NCBI RefSeq assembly: GCF_028389875.1
Contig: NC_084676.1
Location: forward strand, 1,612,001 to 1,676,000
Direction of reading: 5' to 3'
Origin: Rhea pennata
Lineage: Eukaryota; Chordata; Aves; Rheiformes; Rheidae
Length of the DNA: 64,000 nt
A model generated the notes under the pieces. The model did not search any database, was not told the origin of the DNA, and saw only the letters and a list, made by a program, of their open reading frames with translations. Positions 42,247 to 54,609 of this stretch are shown here, in pieces. Within the stretch, counting starts at the first letter, position 1; every line of letters starts with the position of its first letter. The position numbers were made by a program, and so were the translations under genes.

Positions 42247-43524
42247 ACTTCTCCAGACCCCCGCTTCCCTCTCTGTGCGGGGCTTTCTTTGTGCTGGGAG
42301 CCAGGCCCGCGGGCACCGATACGTTGTTTGCCAACGTCTCTTGCTCAGCTGCAACAGAGGCTGCTCGTTCGTTTGCTTTCGTTTTGCTGCGGCGTTAGAC
42401 TTCGTGTGAAGTGCAGGAGATGTGAGTGCGCTTTTGTGTTCGACACTGTTTTTGCCTGGGGAGTAGCCGTCAACGCTGTGTTAGGAGAAGAGGTGCCTCT
42501 CTTGGAAAGAGCACGTGTCCTTTCTAAAAGCAGGACCTTAAACAGTGTCTTTAAGCGGATAGATTGTCCGGCGACCCAGTCTTTGCTGTAGGACTGCGCA
42601 TCTTTTACTTCAGCCTGGCACAGTTTACAGGCTTTGGCATCTGTGTGTTCCATCATAACAGTGTGGTGAGCCTGCAGCTGTACCTCCCTTTTGTGTGAGT
42701 GTGTGCACGCTGGTGCATCATGTGGAGAAATGGTGCGAGCAGCTGCAGTTTGGATGGTGAGAATTTGAACATTATGAGGTTCAAAGACAACCTTACAAGT
42801 TATAAAGGTGTTGAGAGGGGAGGTGGGGGAGCTCTGCTGAGGGACTGCTGAAGGGTTAGTGATTGGCTGCGTTCCCCTTTTGCCTTAGTTATTACATGAA
42901 GCAAACAGTTGAGGCATCAGGCAATCTCAGCTCCTGCTGCCTAATGGGCTTCCCTCTGTACTGGCAGCTCTGGGAGAGGCCTCCTGTCTCCCTCTTATCT
43001 ACCAGATACCTTTATCTGTACCTTTATTTATACAGGCTGTTAGTGCTGTAGTCTGAGTTATTATGCTGTGATTCCCTCATTTCTGGAGGTTTCAAATGAC
43101 AGCCGTGTTGGTTACCATGACCTGAAGCTAAGCCTCAGTGTACCTGATAATAGGCTGTAAATGCATGACAGGAGGAGCAGTTTGCATATCTACCGTAAAA
43201 AGCCATGGAAAGCATGTTGGCTTAACGTGTCTCAGCGTTAAACGGTCTTGCTTGTGGCATATGTAGGGCCAAAAGCCAGACACCTATGCATCAAGGAAAT
43301 CTATACATTTTGCACCAAGTCCTGTGACAGTTGTGCTCAGACCCTGTTATTGCTACCCTTAAAAGTGGCAAAAGTCCTCTGAGGAGTGTCTTCAGGCAAT
43401 AACTCCGTGTTCATGGAAGGGCTGCATGACTAGAATGCCTAACAATGTGTGTGGGAAATCTCACTTTCTCACTTGTATGGCCTTGTGTTTCACCACAGTT
43501 GCATTTAGGTGTTTCTAGGCTCAA
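42247..43524. other. Intronic/intergenic spacer, units 3-type
   Basis: No gene recognised. Carries an extra segment near 42885-42970 (GAAGCAAACAGTTGAGGCAT and following) absent from units 1 and 2, and lacks their G/A-rich stretch. Confidence 0.5.
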
Positions 43525-43726
43525 GCTGTCTTCAGGCTTTCTTTGCTGGAAGTCCTCCTAGTTCACCTGTATGGAGTGGGCTTTTTCTCTTGAATCTGCA
43601 CGGGTTGTTTTGCAGGGACCTCTTTAATTCTGCAGACAAGCTCCCAACCACCTGAAGACAGAACTGTATGTTGGAAGGAAAGCAGAGAAGCTCAGCTAGA
43701 ATCTCTCATTATCTCTCATGCCACTG
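43525..43726 (+). repeat. Repeat A1, left part, unit 3
   Basis: Matches the left part of A2 (TGGAGTGGGCTTTTTCTCTT, GGGTTGTTTTGCAG, GCAGAGAAGCTC, ATCTCTCAT.CCACTG). It ends exactly where CR1 begins, so it is the left flank of the CR1 insertion. Deleted in units 1 and 2. Confidence 0.75.
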
Positions 43727-46573
43727 GAATGTACACCAATGCACACAGCATGGGGAACAAACAGGGGGAGCTGGAGATCTGTGTGCGATCTCAGGGCCAT
43801 GATCTCATTGCAGTCATGGAGACGTGGTGGGATAGCTCACATGACTGGAATGCTGCCATGGATGGCTATGTGCTTTTCAGGAGAGACAGGCCAGGAAGGC
43901 AAGGTGGTGGAGTTGCTCTTTATGTGAGAGAGCAACTCAAACGCATTGAGCTCTGCCTAGGCGGGGAGGAGGAGGAGGCAGTTGAGAGCTTATGGGTGAA
44001 GATCAAAGGGCAGGCTAGCATGGGGGACACTGTTGTGGGAGTCTACTGCAGGCCACCTGACCAGGCAGAGAAAGTTGATGAGGCCTTCTGTAGACAGCTG
44101 GAGGTAGTCTCACAATCACAGGCCCTGGTTCTTGTGGGGGACTTCAACCACCCTGACATCTGCTGGAAGGACTACACAGCAAGGCACAAACAGTCCAGGA
44201 GGCTCCTGCAGAGCATTGATGATCACCTCTCGTCACAAATGGTGGAGGAGCGTACGAGGAAGGGTGTCCTGCTGGACCTTGTCCTTACCAACAGAGAGGG
44301 ACTAGTCAGAGGTGTGAAGGTTGGGGGCAGCCTTGGCTGCAGTGACCGTGAGATGGTGGAGTTCAGGATGTGGCAGGAAAGAACTAAGGCAACAAGCAGG
44401 ATTGGAACCCTGGACTTCAGGAGAGTGGACTTTGGGCTTTTCAGAGACATAATTGGTGGAGTCTCGTGAGTTAAGGCCCTAGAAGGAAGGGGGCTCCAGG
44501 AGAGCTGGCAAGTATTCAAGCATCACTTCCTCCAAGCTCAAGAGCGGTGCATCCCTATGAGTAAGAAGTGCAGCCAAAGGGGCAGGAGACCTGCATGGGT
44601 GAGCAAGGAGCTCTTGGCCAAATTCAGACAGAAGAAGAAAACACACAGACTGTGGAAGAGCGGACAGGCTCCTTGGGAGAATTATAGGACTGCAGTCAGA
44701 GTATGTAGAGATGTGGTGAGGAAGGCTAAGGCCCAGCCGGAATTTAGTCTTGCAAGGGATGTCAAGGACAATAGGAAGGGCTTCTTCAAATACAGCAGCA
44801 GCAAGAGGAGGACTAGGGAAAATGTGGGCCCGCTACTGAATGGGGCAGGGGCCCTGTTGAAAAGGGATACGGAGAAGGCAGAGTTACTGAATGCCTTCTT
44901 TGCTTCAGTCTTCACTGCTAAGGACAGCCCTCTTGATTCCTGCAGCCTGGACATGAGGGAGAAAGTCTGGAGAAGGGAAGACTTTCCTTTGGTTGAGGAG
45001 GATAGGATTAGAGACCTTCTGGGCAGGCTAGATATCCAGAGATCCATGGACCCACAGGTGCATGGGATGCACCCATGGGTACTGAGGGAGCTGGTGGATG
45101 TTGTTGCCAAGCCGCTCTCCATCATCTTTGAAAGGTCCTGGAGAACTGGAGAGGTTCCTGAGGACTGGAAGACAGCCAATGTCACTCTAGTCTTCAAGAA
45201 GGGCAAGGAGGAGGACCCAGACAACTATAGGCCAGTCAGCCTCACCTCCATCCCTGGAAAGGTGATGGAACAGCTCATTCTAGATGTCATCTGCAGACAT
45301 ACAGAGGAAAAGAAGGTGATCGGGAGTAGTCAGCATGGATTCACCAAGGGGAAATCCTGCTTAACCAATCTGATAGCCTTCTATGATGGAATGACTGGCT
45401 GGTTAGATGAGGGGAGAGCAGTGCACATTGTGTACCTTGACTTCAGCAAGGCTTTCGACGCTGTCTCCCATACCGTCCTCCTAGAAAAGCTCAGGAAGTG
45501 TGGGTTAGACGAGTGGACAGTGAGGTGGATTAAGAACTGGCTGAAAGGCAGAGCTCAGAGGGTTGTCATCAGTGGTGTGGAGTCTAGTTGGAGGCCTGTG
45601 GCTAGTGGCGTCCCCCAGGGCTCAGTTCTGTGTCCCATCCTGTTCAACTTTTTCATCAATGATCTGGATGAGGGGACAGAGTGCCTCCTCAGCAAGTTTG
45701 TGGATGATACCAAGCTGGGAGGAGTGGCTGACACACCTGAGGGCTGTGCTGCCATTCAGAGAGACCTGGGCAGGCTGGAGAGTTGGGCAGAGGGGAACCT
45801 CCTGAGGTTCAACAAGGGCAAGTGCAGAGTCCTGCACCTAGGGAGAAATAACCCTAGGCACCAGTACAAGCTGGGGGCTCACCTTCTGGAGAGCAGCTCT
45901 GCAGAGAAAGACCTGGGAGTGCTGGTGGACGACAGATTGACCATGAGCCAGCAATGTGCCCTTGTGGCCAAGAAGGCCAATGGTATCCTGGGCTGCATTA
46001 GGAAGAGTCGAGTCGATGCCAGCAGGTCGAGGGAGGTGATCCTGTCCCTCTACTCAGCCCTGGGGAGGCCTCATCCCAAGTACTGTGTCCAGTTGTGGGC
46101 TCCCCAGGACAAGGGAGACATGGAGCTGCTGGAGAGAGTCCAGCGTAGGGCTACAAAGATGATCAGAGGGCTGGAGCATCTGCCCTACGAGGAAAGGCTG
46201 CGCAAGCTGGGCCTCCTCAGCCTGGGGAAGAGAAGACTGAGGGGGGGATCTTATCAATGTGTACAAGTTCCTGAAGGGAGGGTGTCAAGGGGATGGGGAC
46301 AAAATCCTGTGACAGGACAAGAGGCAATGGGCAGGAATTGAAGCACAGGAAGTTCCGCCTGAACATGAGGGGGAACTTCTTCACTGTGAGAGTGACAGAG
46401 CACTGGACCAGGTTGCCTAGAGAGGTTGTGGAGTCTCCTTCTCTGGAGATCTTCAAGGCCCACCTGGATGCAGCCCTGTCTACCATGCTCTGGGTGACCC
46501 TGCTGAGTGGGGAGGTTGGACTAGATGATCTCCAGAGGTCCCTTCCAACCTCACTGATTCTAGGATTCTATGA
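43727..46573 (+). mobile_element. CR1 LINE, 5'-truncated, unit 3
   Basis: Starts GAATGTACACCAATGCACAC (MYTNAHSMGNKQ) and ends GATTCTAGGATTCTATGA. The true left junction with host DNA is preserved here, which units 1 and 2 have lost. Confidence 0.93.
43729..46247 (+). pseudogene. CR1 ORF2, unit 3
   Basis: Endonuclease and reverse transcriptase motifs as in unit 1. TGA at 44467-44469, SDR in place of SDH and the G-run frameshift are all shared. It differs by two extra codons ([12 protein letters not shown]) and scattered substitutions such as [11 protein letters not shown]. Confidence 0.88.
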
Positions 46574-47524
46574 TTTACACTTATGGCTTCACAGGCATAG
46601 AGGAGGAGCAGGCCACCTAGCATAAAATGTGTGGGAGCTCATGCAAGTCTCTGGAAATGAGGGAAAGGGCTCTCCCCTTCTGTGTAAGCCAAAGCAATCA
46701 TTTGGGGCCTAGCTTGCAACCGGAGGCCTCACTGGCTTGCAGGGGCTCTGGGGGTGAATTTTCAAGGCAGACTTGTGGGAAAACAGCTGTGAATTACCGT
46801 AGTGAAGCACTTGCCTCACTGGGGTCCCCTGCAGGCATTGGCTGTGTACATTGATAACCAAAAAGGAATGAGAAATCTGAGGTGCTGCTTTGTGAGAAGG
46901 AACTTGGGGAGAACACTTGTATATGCCGCCACCAATTGCTTACTCCAAACGGTAAGTGGGAGGTAAACAGGAACAACTGCCTACCCTCTGGCACCTCTGA
47001 TACCCCTCTTTACAGCTGGCCGCACACTAACACAGTATGGTCTGGTGCAGAGTGCTTCTGGCAAAGAAGCACGTGGCTTCCTCTTGGTGTGGCGTCCTGC
47101 TTTCCATCCCGGGGCTGCAACTAGGCCTTCTCCAACGGCAGAAGGAAGGCCACAGTTGCTGGCAGGCATACTTTGAGCACACGAGCAGTGTGTTAAAATG
47201 TGAGATCGTTGTTATGGTGGGCCTCGAGCTGCAGAGATTTCAGCCAAGCCCACCTCAACGGCTTTATGGACAGAACCAGAGTCAGTGTCAGGCTGTGCTC
47301 AGAACCTGCTGTGTTTTGCACTTGTCTTTTCTCTGCCAACCAGGTACAGAGGTAGAGGGAAGGAGCAAGTTTAAGGAGCGGTTCAGTTATATTGGTATGG
47401 TATCATGTGTGTTATCCCTGGTGCCCAGCTTTCTCAGTCAGCATTACTTGTCGCTTTTGCTCTAAGCAGCAGCTCATTAGGGTTCCTCACACACAAATAC
47501 AATGGGTGCACATGGTCTTGTTCC
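46574..47524 (+). repeat. Repeat A1, right part, unit 3
   Basis: Right flank of the CR1, continuing the repeat begun at 43525. Confidence 0.75.
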
Positions 47525-48548
47525 TGCCGGCTAACTGCTGAATTATTTTGGCCGTGTTAGGGTTGGCATGGAGCGTGGGGCATGTGCGTGTACTTTGCTT
47601 TTGCACTGCCTTTAGCTTGGGCCAGGTATTCAACGAATGTGCTGGGTCGTAACTCATTTCATTGCCTTTTGCTTGGGATTCAAGTATTCCTGTGAATGTT
47701 AGCTTTGGGGGAGAGATGTACAATCTTGTTAGTGGCGCATCTTGCACCTTCTTCAGGAGATGTGCTTGAGAAGGATGAGGCTGTCTTTAAGCAGAGACTT
47801 CAGTGACCTAGCTGCCCATCATTCACATACTTCCAAACCTGTGGGTTTCCTCCTAAGAACAAGTTGGGCAGGTGAATGTCCCCATAGGTCGATGCTGTGA
47901 TTCTGATGCGTGTCACAAAGAAATGGTTTGTCCGGCTGGTCCTTTAATGATATACATTTACAACATATGAGGGCCAAAGACCACCACACATGTTGTAAAG
48001 GGTTGTAAAGAGATGAGACTCGAGTGGATTGTGCATGAGGAGCTACTGGGGGACGCCATGAGATGTGTGGAGGAGAGCATGTGAATGCTGTCTAATTAAA
48101 AGTGGAGGTGAATGGACATCTTAGGGGTTTTTGGTTACTTCAGGAAGTAACTGGGTAGTACATCTGGTAACTCTGCTGACTTTGACAAGGCGGGGCTACA
48201 AAAGGGCCACGTTGATGGCTGAGCACTTTCCTACCTTGTTGCCTGGTGCATTTTTAGGCAAATAGAAGAACTGATCTTGTGTAGGCACAGGGCAGGTGAA
48301 AGAGTTTGCAGTAGCGTGAAAGTTCTAATTGTCTTAGTATATTTGGCACGCAGTTGTCATTGTATGCAAGTTTGTTGTTCGTTTTTGCCTTAATTACGCT
48401 GGGGAGCTGTGGCTCTGGTCTGTGTTGTGAGGTTTGTGAGGAGCCTCCTTTCATGTTTGTGACTTACTCGATACCGTTCTTCTGTGCCTCTTACAAGCGA
48501 CATAGTCCAAAATAATAACCTATGGCTCCATCATGTCGGTATGTTTCC
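47525..48548. other. Spacer between A1 and A2, unit 3
   Basis: Nothing recognised. Confidence 0.5.
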
Positions 48549-49600
48549 TGCTCTTTCCTTTTCTTTTTTGGAATTGAGCTTTGGATTGAGCTTCAAGCCT
48601 TGCTTGCTCCAAGTCTTCCTGCGTCACTCTTGTGGAGTGGGCCTTTGTTCTTGGACCTGCCAGGGTTGTTTTGCAGCAAACACTTAATTGCGTGGACAAG
48701 CTGCCAACGACCTGAAGGCAGAATTTTATGGCAGAGGAAAATGGAGCAGAGAAGCTCCATCAGGATCTCTCATAACACTGACATTCAGAGGCCTCCTATA
48801 TGACATTCACACTTATGCCCTCACAGGCGCAGGAGAGGAGCAGGCCACGTAGCACCAGAACTCGTGGGAGCTGAGGAACATTTCTGAAAAGGAACATCCC
48901 CCACGCCCTCCCCTATAGACCACAGCAAGAAATCAGGGTCTAGCATGCAACTTGGGGCCTCCCTGACTTCCAGGTGCCTGGGGAGTGCTTTCTAAGGCAG
49001 AGGTGTGGCAAAGCAACTGTGAAAAGGCATTGCATCTGGCAATGTGCTAACACAGTACCATGCAGTGCCGAGTGCTTCTGGCAACTACCAGCTACTCCTG
49101 GGCTCTTCTTACCTCTCAGAGGATTTAGAGGCACAGCCCGAGCCTGCCTCTCAGGGTGCCATCCTGCATTGCAGCCCAGGGCTGGAAACAGGCCTTCTCC
49201 AACAGCAGAAGGAAGGCCACAGCTGCAGGCAGGAATACTTTCAGCTGAACGTGATCTCCCAAGATGGGCTGGCCAGAGAGAAGGACTTTTGCTTGGAAGC
49301 TCCCCAAAGCATACAGAGTCCCTAGCCAAACAGTGAGAGATGGTTGAGATGGCAGACCTCGAGCTGCAGAGAGTTCAACCAAGTTCAACCACCCCAGCAG
49401 CTTTATGGACAGAATGGCAGGCTGTGCTCCGGGCAAAGATCCTACTCTGTTTTGTACTTGCCTTTTCTCTGCCAACCAGGTATGGAAGAACAGAAAAGGA
49501 GCAAGCTTAATAAGCAGCTCAGTAAGGTTAGGAGGGAGTCACACATGTTGCCTTCGGGGTCCATAATTCTCAAACAAATACGATTTGCTCTTTCGTCTTT
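48549..49600 (+). repeat. Repeat A2, unit 3
   Basis: Uninterrupted copy. It has an extra 18 bases (AACGTGATCTCCCAAGAT, near 49248) compared with units 1 and 2. Confidence 0.75.
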
Positions 49601-49758
49601 ATGAACAAAACGCAGAAAAAAAACCTGACACATACGTCCACTAGTCCCCGCCGCCACTCTCACCCTGCTGGAGAACAGTTTGCGAGGACTAAGCGCAGGC
49701 GTGGCGAGGGACTCTCCGCGCAGAGGAAGGAGAGCAGCCAGCCGATCCGCGGACATCA

Positions 49759-50088
49759 GCAGCGCTGCTGTGCGTTTGGCTGCTCTCCTCGGGCTGCTGG
49801 GCGGCGCCGGAGCGGCTGCTCAGCTACCGCCTCACTGACATCGCGTCCTTCCCGCCCACCGCGCCTGCGTGGCGGAGAACAACGCGGCGGGCGCGGCGGT
49901 GCTGCGCGTCCGCACGCGGGACGCGGACGCGGGCGCCAACGGGCGCGTGAGCTACTGGCTGGCGGGCGGCAGCGCGGGCGAGGCGGCGGCGTCGGCGCCC
50001 TACGTGTCGGTGGAGGCGCGGAGCGGCGCGCTGTACACGCAGCGCTCCTTCGACTAGGAGCAGTGCCGCGAGTTCGGGTGCTCTGCCA
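49759..50088 (+). pseudogene. Protocadherin remnant, unit 4
   Basis: Same remnant as at 18111, but the upstream CpG-rich region is shortened: about 427 and about 80 bases are missing compared with the region before units 2 and 3. TAG at 50055-50057. Confidence 0.7.
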
Positions 50089-50093
50089 CGGAG

Positions 50094-50215
50094 CCTTCTC
50101 CTTCTCTTCCTTCTCCTTCTTTCTCCTTCTCATTTTTCCCTTTCCCTTTTGGGTTCCCTTTCCAATTCACCTTTCCCTTTTCCCCTTGCCCTGCCCCTGC
50201 CCTTTTTCCTTCTCC
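50094..50215 (+). repeat. Polypyrimidine tract, unit 4
   Basis: Same CT-rich tract; unchanged. Confidence 0.85.
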
Positions 50216-50708
50216 GGTCGGAGCTCTACCTTTTGATGCGAGGAAGCCCTCACCGTGCGCCAGGCGCAGGAACAGGGAGTCCGCAAAGCCTGTGAGCCCC
50301 CTTCGGGTTTCCCCGCTGACCGCCGCGGCCGCTCTGCCGCGCTTGCCCAGCGGCGCCTCGGGCTCGCGGCGGCTCGGCCGGGCTCGGGCGGCGGCGCGGG
50401 GCGGGCGAGCGCTCGGCCGGGCCGGCGGCAGCAGTCCCCGCCGCGGGCCGCAGGGTGGTGCTGTTGGCCAAGGCGGCGCTGCCGCGGCGCTGCGGCGCGG
50501 GGAGGCGGCGGCGGCGGCGGCGGCGGGCGGGGCGGCTGGCGGTGCTCGGAGCGAGCCGCTGCCGGGCCACCTCGGCCGCCCTCGGCGCCGCGGAGCGGAC
50601 TCGGCGAGCAGGGGCGCCCGCCCGCGAGGCTGCCGGCTTTCCGAGCGCGAATTGCCCCGGAGGAGCGGGCAGCGATCCGCGAGACGCGGCGCGTCCGCCG
50701 AGCCCGGC
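50216..50708 (+). promoter_or_regulatory. GC-rich 5' region of beta-type gene 4
   Basis: Closer to unit 1 than to units 2 and 3 (no extra CTCGCGG), with two additional CGG triplets in a CGG run near 50510-50525. Confidence 0.5.
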
Positions 50709-53150
50709 ATGGCGTCTGCAAGGCAAGTGCTTTGTCTCTGTGCTTTTCTGTGCGTGCCGCAGGCTCGCTCCGAGCCCGTTCGCTACTCCGTCGCCGAGGA
50801 GAGGGAGAGCGGCTCCCTGGTGGCTCATGTCGCCAAGGACGTGGGGCTGGACGTGGCGCAGCTGCGGGCTCGCGAGGCCCGCCTTGTTTCGGAGGACAGC
50901 CGGCAGTATTTTCGCTTAGACCCCCGCACCGGCCGCCTGGCAGTTAGGGAGAGGATCGATCGGGAGGAGATTTGCGGCCAGGCCGTCACGTGCACCGTCC
51001 CCTTTGAGTTACTGCTGGCCAACCCGCTGCAGTTCTTTCGCATCGAAGTGGCCGTAGAGGATATCAATGACCACGCGCCAGTTTTCCCGGAGGAACAAGT
51101 GACTTTTAAGATCCCGGAAACGAGCGATCCGGGGTCCCGTTTCCCGCTGGAGGGGGCTCGGGACCTAGATGTTGGCAGCAACAGCCTGCAGGCCTACAGC
51201 ATCACTCCCGAGAACGAACATTTCAGCGTCTCTTTGGGGAGTCAGAGTAGGGGGGGAAGGTCGGTCGAATTAGTCCTGGAAAAGGCGCTGGACAGAGAGG
51301 AGCAAGAGGAGATTGCTTTCAGCCTGATTGCCACGGACGGGGGCTCTCCGCCCCGCAGCGGGACGGCCCAGGTCCGCATCCTTGTCCTGGACGTAAATGA
51401 CAACGCTCCCGTCTTCACGCAGGAGCTGTACGATGGACAGATTTTGGAAAATGCCCCGGAGGACTCGGTGGTTCTCCGTGTGGTCGCAACTGACGCGGAT
51501 GCGGGGGTTAACGGGGAGATATCGTACTCGTTCAGTCAAGCGGTGGGGCACAGCCCCTCGGCATTCAAGATCGACCCGCTGAGTGGTGAAATTCGTGTCA
51601 GCCAGCCTCTGGATTTCGAAGCGGCGGAGAAACACGAGCTCAGCGTGCGCGCCACTGACGGCGGGGGTCTCTCCGCGCTCTGCAGGGTGGTGGTGGAGGT
51701 GGCGGATGTGAACGACAACGCGCCGGAGCTAGTGGTGAGTTCCTTCAGCAGCCCCCTGGCCGAGAGCGCCTTGCCCGGGACGGTGGTGGGCCTCTTTGTC
51801 GTTAAGGACCGGGACGCCGGGGACAACGGGAAGGTCGTCTGTTCGCTGCAGGAGCAGCCGGCTTTCTCGCTGAGGCCCGCCTACAAGAATTACTACGAGC
51901 TGGTGACAGCGAGCGCCCTGGACCGGGAGGAGACGGCGCAGTACGTCCTCGCCGTCACGGCGGCCGACGCGGGGTCCCCGCCCCTCACGACCACGCAGAC
52001 CTTCACGGTGGACATCTCCGACGTCAACGACAACGCGCCCGTCTTCAACCAGACGTCGTACACCATGTACGTGCGTGAGAACAACGAGCCGTCCGCGCTC
52101 GTCGGGGCCGTCCAGGCCGCGGACCGGGACGTGGGGCCCAACGCCAAGGTGACCTATTCGCTGGCGCCGGGCCGCCCCGCGGAGCGGGGCCCGCGCTCCT
52201 ACGTCTCCGTGAACTCCGAGAACGGGAACGTGTTTGTGCTGCGGCCGCTGGACTACGAGCAGCTGAGGCAGCTGGAGGTGGTGGTGAGCGCCGCCGACTC
52301 GGGCTCGCCGCCCCTCAGCGCCAACGTCACCGTCCGCGTCCTGGTGGTGGACGAAAACGACAACGCGCCCGTGGTCCTGCACCCGGCGCAGGACAGCTCG
52401 CCGCCGTCCAGCGAGCTGGTGCCCACGTCGGCCGAGGCGGGCTACCTCGTCACCAAAGTGGTGGCCGTCGACGCCGACTCGGGGCAGAACGCGTGGCTTT
52501 CGTACCACCTGCTCAAGGCAACGGACCCCGGGCTCTTCGCCGTGGGGACCCAAAGCGGGGAGGTGCGGCTGAGGAGGCCGCTGACGGAGAGGGACGCCGT
52601 GAAGCAGAAGCTGGTCGTCCTGGTGCGGGACAACGGGCGGCCGCCGCTGTCCGCCACCGCGGCGCTGGGCGCGCTGCTGCTCGATGGCTTCTCGGACGCG
52701 CACATGCCGCGCAGCGGCCTGGCCGCGGAGGACGAGGGCGGCTCCCTGACGCTTTATTTAATCCTCTCGCTGGCCTTCGTCTCGATCCTCTTCCTCGCTT
52801 CGGCCGCAGCCTTCGTCGCTTGCAAGGTGTGCAAGAGGAAGGCGCTGAAAGAGGGCCCCGTGCTTTACGGCCCCGGCGACTTCCAGAGCAGCCTGGCCGA
52901 CGCAGCCGGCACGGCGACTCTGCCGCACGCCTACTGCTACGAGGTCAGCCTCACAACGGGCTCGGGCAGCAGCGAGTTCAAGTTCCTGAAGCCGGTCCTC
53001 GCCGGCCTGCCGCCGCAGCGCTGCGGCACGGCCGCGGGCGCGGCCGGCGAAGAGGATCTCGCCGGGGACTTCCCCCCCGCCGGGGACCCGCGTCCGCAGA
53101 GCCATGGGACGCTGCCGGCGGGACCGTTCAGCAGGCTGGCCTTCGAGTAG
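50709..53150 (+). CDS. Beta-type clustered protocadherin, copy 4 (813 aa)
   Basis: Same architecture as the copy at 3206. It is a distinct isoform in EC2: T166, and SLGSQSRGGRS at residues 175-185. The EC2-EC3 linker is DVNDNAPVF in place of DANDNAPVF, and EC3 begins TQELYDGQ (L240, D242). It has the standard NDNAP linker between EC4 and EC5 and the tail of copies 2 and 3. All other residues are shared with the other copies. Own stop, no donor. Confidence 0.93.
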   Translation: MASARQVLCLCAFLCVPQARSEPVRYSVAEERESGSLVAHVAKDVGLDVAQLRAREARLVSEDSRQYFRLDPRTGRLAVRERIDREEICGQAVTCTVPFELLLANPLQFFRIEVAVEDINDHAPVFPEEQVTFKIPETSDPGSRFPLEGARDLDVGSNSLQAYSITPENEHFSVSLGSQSRGGRSVELVLEKALDREEQEEIAFSLIATDGGSPPRSGTAQVRILVLDVNDNAPVFTQELYDGQILENAPEDSVVLRVVATDADAGVNGEISYSFSQAVGHSPSAFKIDPLSGEIRVSQPLDFEAAEKHELSVRATDGGGLSALCRVVVEVADVNDNAPELVVSSFSSPLAESALPGTVVGLFVVKDRDAGDNGKVVCSLQEQPAFSLRPAYKNYYELVTASALDREETAQYVLAVTAADAGSPPLTTTQTFTVDISDVNDNAPVFNQTSYTMYVRENNEPSALVGAVQAADRDVGPNAKVTYSLAPGRPAERGPRSYVSVNSENGNVFVLRPLDYEQLRQLEVVVSAADSGSPPLSANVTVRVLVVDENDNAPVVLHPAQDSSPPSSELVPTSAEAGYLVTKVVAVDADSGQNAWLSYHLLKATDPGLFAVGTQSGEVRLRRPLTERDAVKQKLVVLVRDNGRPPLSATAALGALLLDGFSDAHMPRSGLAAEDEGGSLTLYLILSLAFVSILFLASAAAFVACKVCKRKALKEGPVLYGPGDFQSSLADAAGTATLPHAYCYEVSLTTGSGSSEFKFLKPVLAGLPPQRCGTAAGAAGEEDLAGDFPPAGDPRPQSHGTLPAGPFSRLAFE

Positions 53151-53252
53151 CGCCACGGGAGCAAATCAACGGCTTGATGCCTCCCTCCCCAAACGGCGTG
53201 CAATGCCCTCACTTGGCTGACCGTGGATTTGCTGCCGCCACCAGCCCCACCA

Positions 53253-53320
53253 GGAAAAAAAAAAAAAAAGAAAAAGAAAGAAAGAAAGAAAGAAAGAAAG
53301 AAAAAAGAAAGAAAAAGAAA
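53253..53320 (+). repeat. A/GAAA microsatellite, unit 4
   Basis: Same pattern as in unit 3. Confidence 0.85.
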
Positions 53321-53551
53321 CTAAAAGTTGTCTTCCTCAATTTGTTCCTAATTATTTAATTGTTTTCCTTTCTTCTGTGGTCGTTTCTGAAGTGCTTGCG
53401 GGGCAGAATTAATTCTGGAGTGTCCCATTCAGCCCTTGATGACTCTTGGAAGTCCTCACATCCATCCCTTTTGAATCGCCCTCTTCCACCTTATCAGTCG
53501 GTAGAGGTAGTTTTGTGCGGGTGCAGATGACTCAGCTTGTCGGGGGAGATT

Positions 53552-53611
53552 AATAAAACGCCCAGCCAGGTCTCCCTCGTACCCGAAACTGGTGGGTGTG
53601 GGCGGGGAGGG
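53552..53611 (+). terminator. Polyadenylation signal of beta-type gene 4
   Basis: AATAAA at 53552-53557 with a GT-rich stretch (CTGGTGGGTGTGGGCGGGG) downstream. Confidence 0.65.
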
Positions 53612-54214
53612 AGGGAGGCGATGTCCTGGAAGTCGCTTCGGAGAGATAGCAGGATTCGTGATGCCGGGATAGACTGTAACAATACCAAACCGTGCAAAGG
53701 GTTTAAATCTGAGCGGATGGTTGTAGAGAAACTGCGCGTGTCTCTTCAGGGCTTTCCTCTGAAGTTAGAACTGACGTGAAGGGCCGATGCTGTATTCGTC
53801 GTCGCAAGCTCTGCAATCTCCCCCCCCCCACACACACACGCCCCCTAATTTTCCTTTCTGTATGCTAACTCTCTGTTATCGGTGTTTTCCCCGTGCTCTG
53901 AACATCGGGGCTGCCACTCGCAATGTATGAATGCCTTGTGTGAGCGATGACTGTGGAGCACTAAGTGTTCTGAAACCCTGGCGTTGTATGCAATTGCCGC
54001 TACAAAGTGGAAAAGTGTAAGCGTCCTTTGGCAATAGAAAACAATAAAAATATAAACATAATTAAAAAATCTCTCGGGGGCCATTCCTGCAATAAAATAT
54101 AACTGGTATGCGGCAGCAGCTGTGGCCACGTATTTCCATCATTCCACCCTCCATAAAAGAACCAAGGTGTGAGGGTTTTTTGTGGTGCGGGGAAGGGGCT
54201 GCAGAAGACCTGAG

Positions 54215-54609
54215 TTCAATGGGCCTATTTAGCCTGGAGAAGAGAAGATTGTGTTTCTGTGTGGGAGAGATCTTCTCAATGTCTAAAAGTACCTGAAGGG
54301 AGGGTGTCAAGGGGAAGGTGCCGAACTCTTTCCAGCTGTCCCATGCAAAAAGACAAGAGGCAACAGGCAAAAACTGAACGGCAGGAAGTTCGCCTGAACG
54401 TGAGGAGGAATTTCTTCACTGTGAGAGTGACAGAGCACTGGAGCAGGTCGCCCAGACAGGTTGTGGAGTCTCCTGCTCTGGAGATATTCAAAGCCCGCCT
54501 GGATACAACCCCGTCTACCATGCTCTAGGTGACCCTGCTTGAGAAGGGGGGTTGCACTCGATGATCCCCAGAGGTCCCTTCCAACCTTAGCGATTCCGTG
54601 ATTCTGTGA
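54215..54609 (+). mobile_element. CR1 3' fragment, unit 4 (longer form)
   Basis: Same long form as unit 3, with a few substitutions. Confidence 0.9.

Larger units (their letters stand above)
34088..49839 (+). repeat. Tandem unit 3 (15,752 bp)
   Basis: A mosaic copy. Up to about 38.03 kb it matches unit 2. After that it matches unit 4 at offset 15,750, including the longer CR1 fragment, the gamma-A EC3 variant and the CR1 left flank. Confidence 0.85.
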
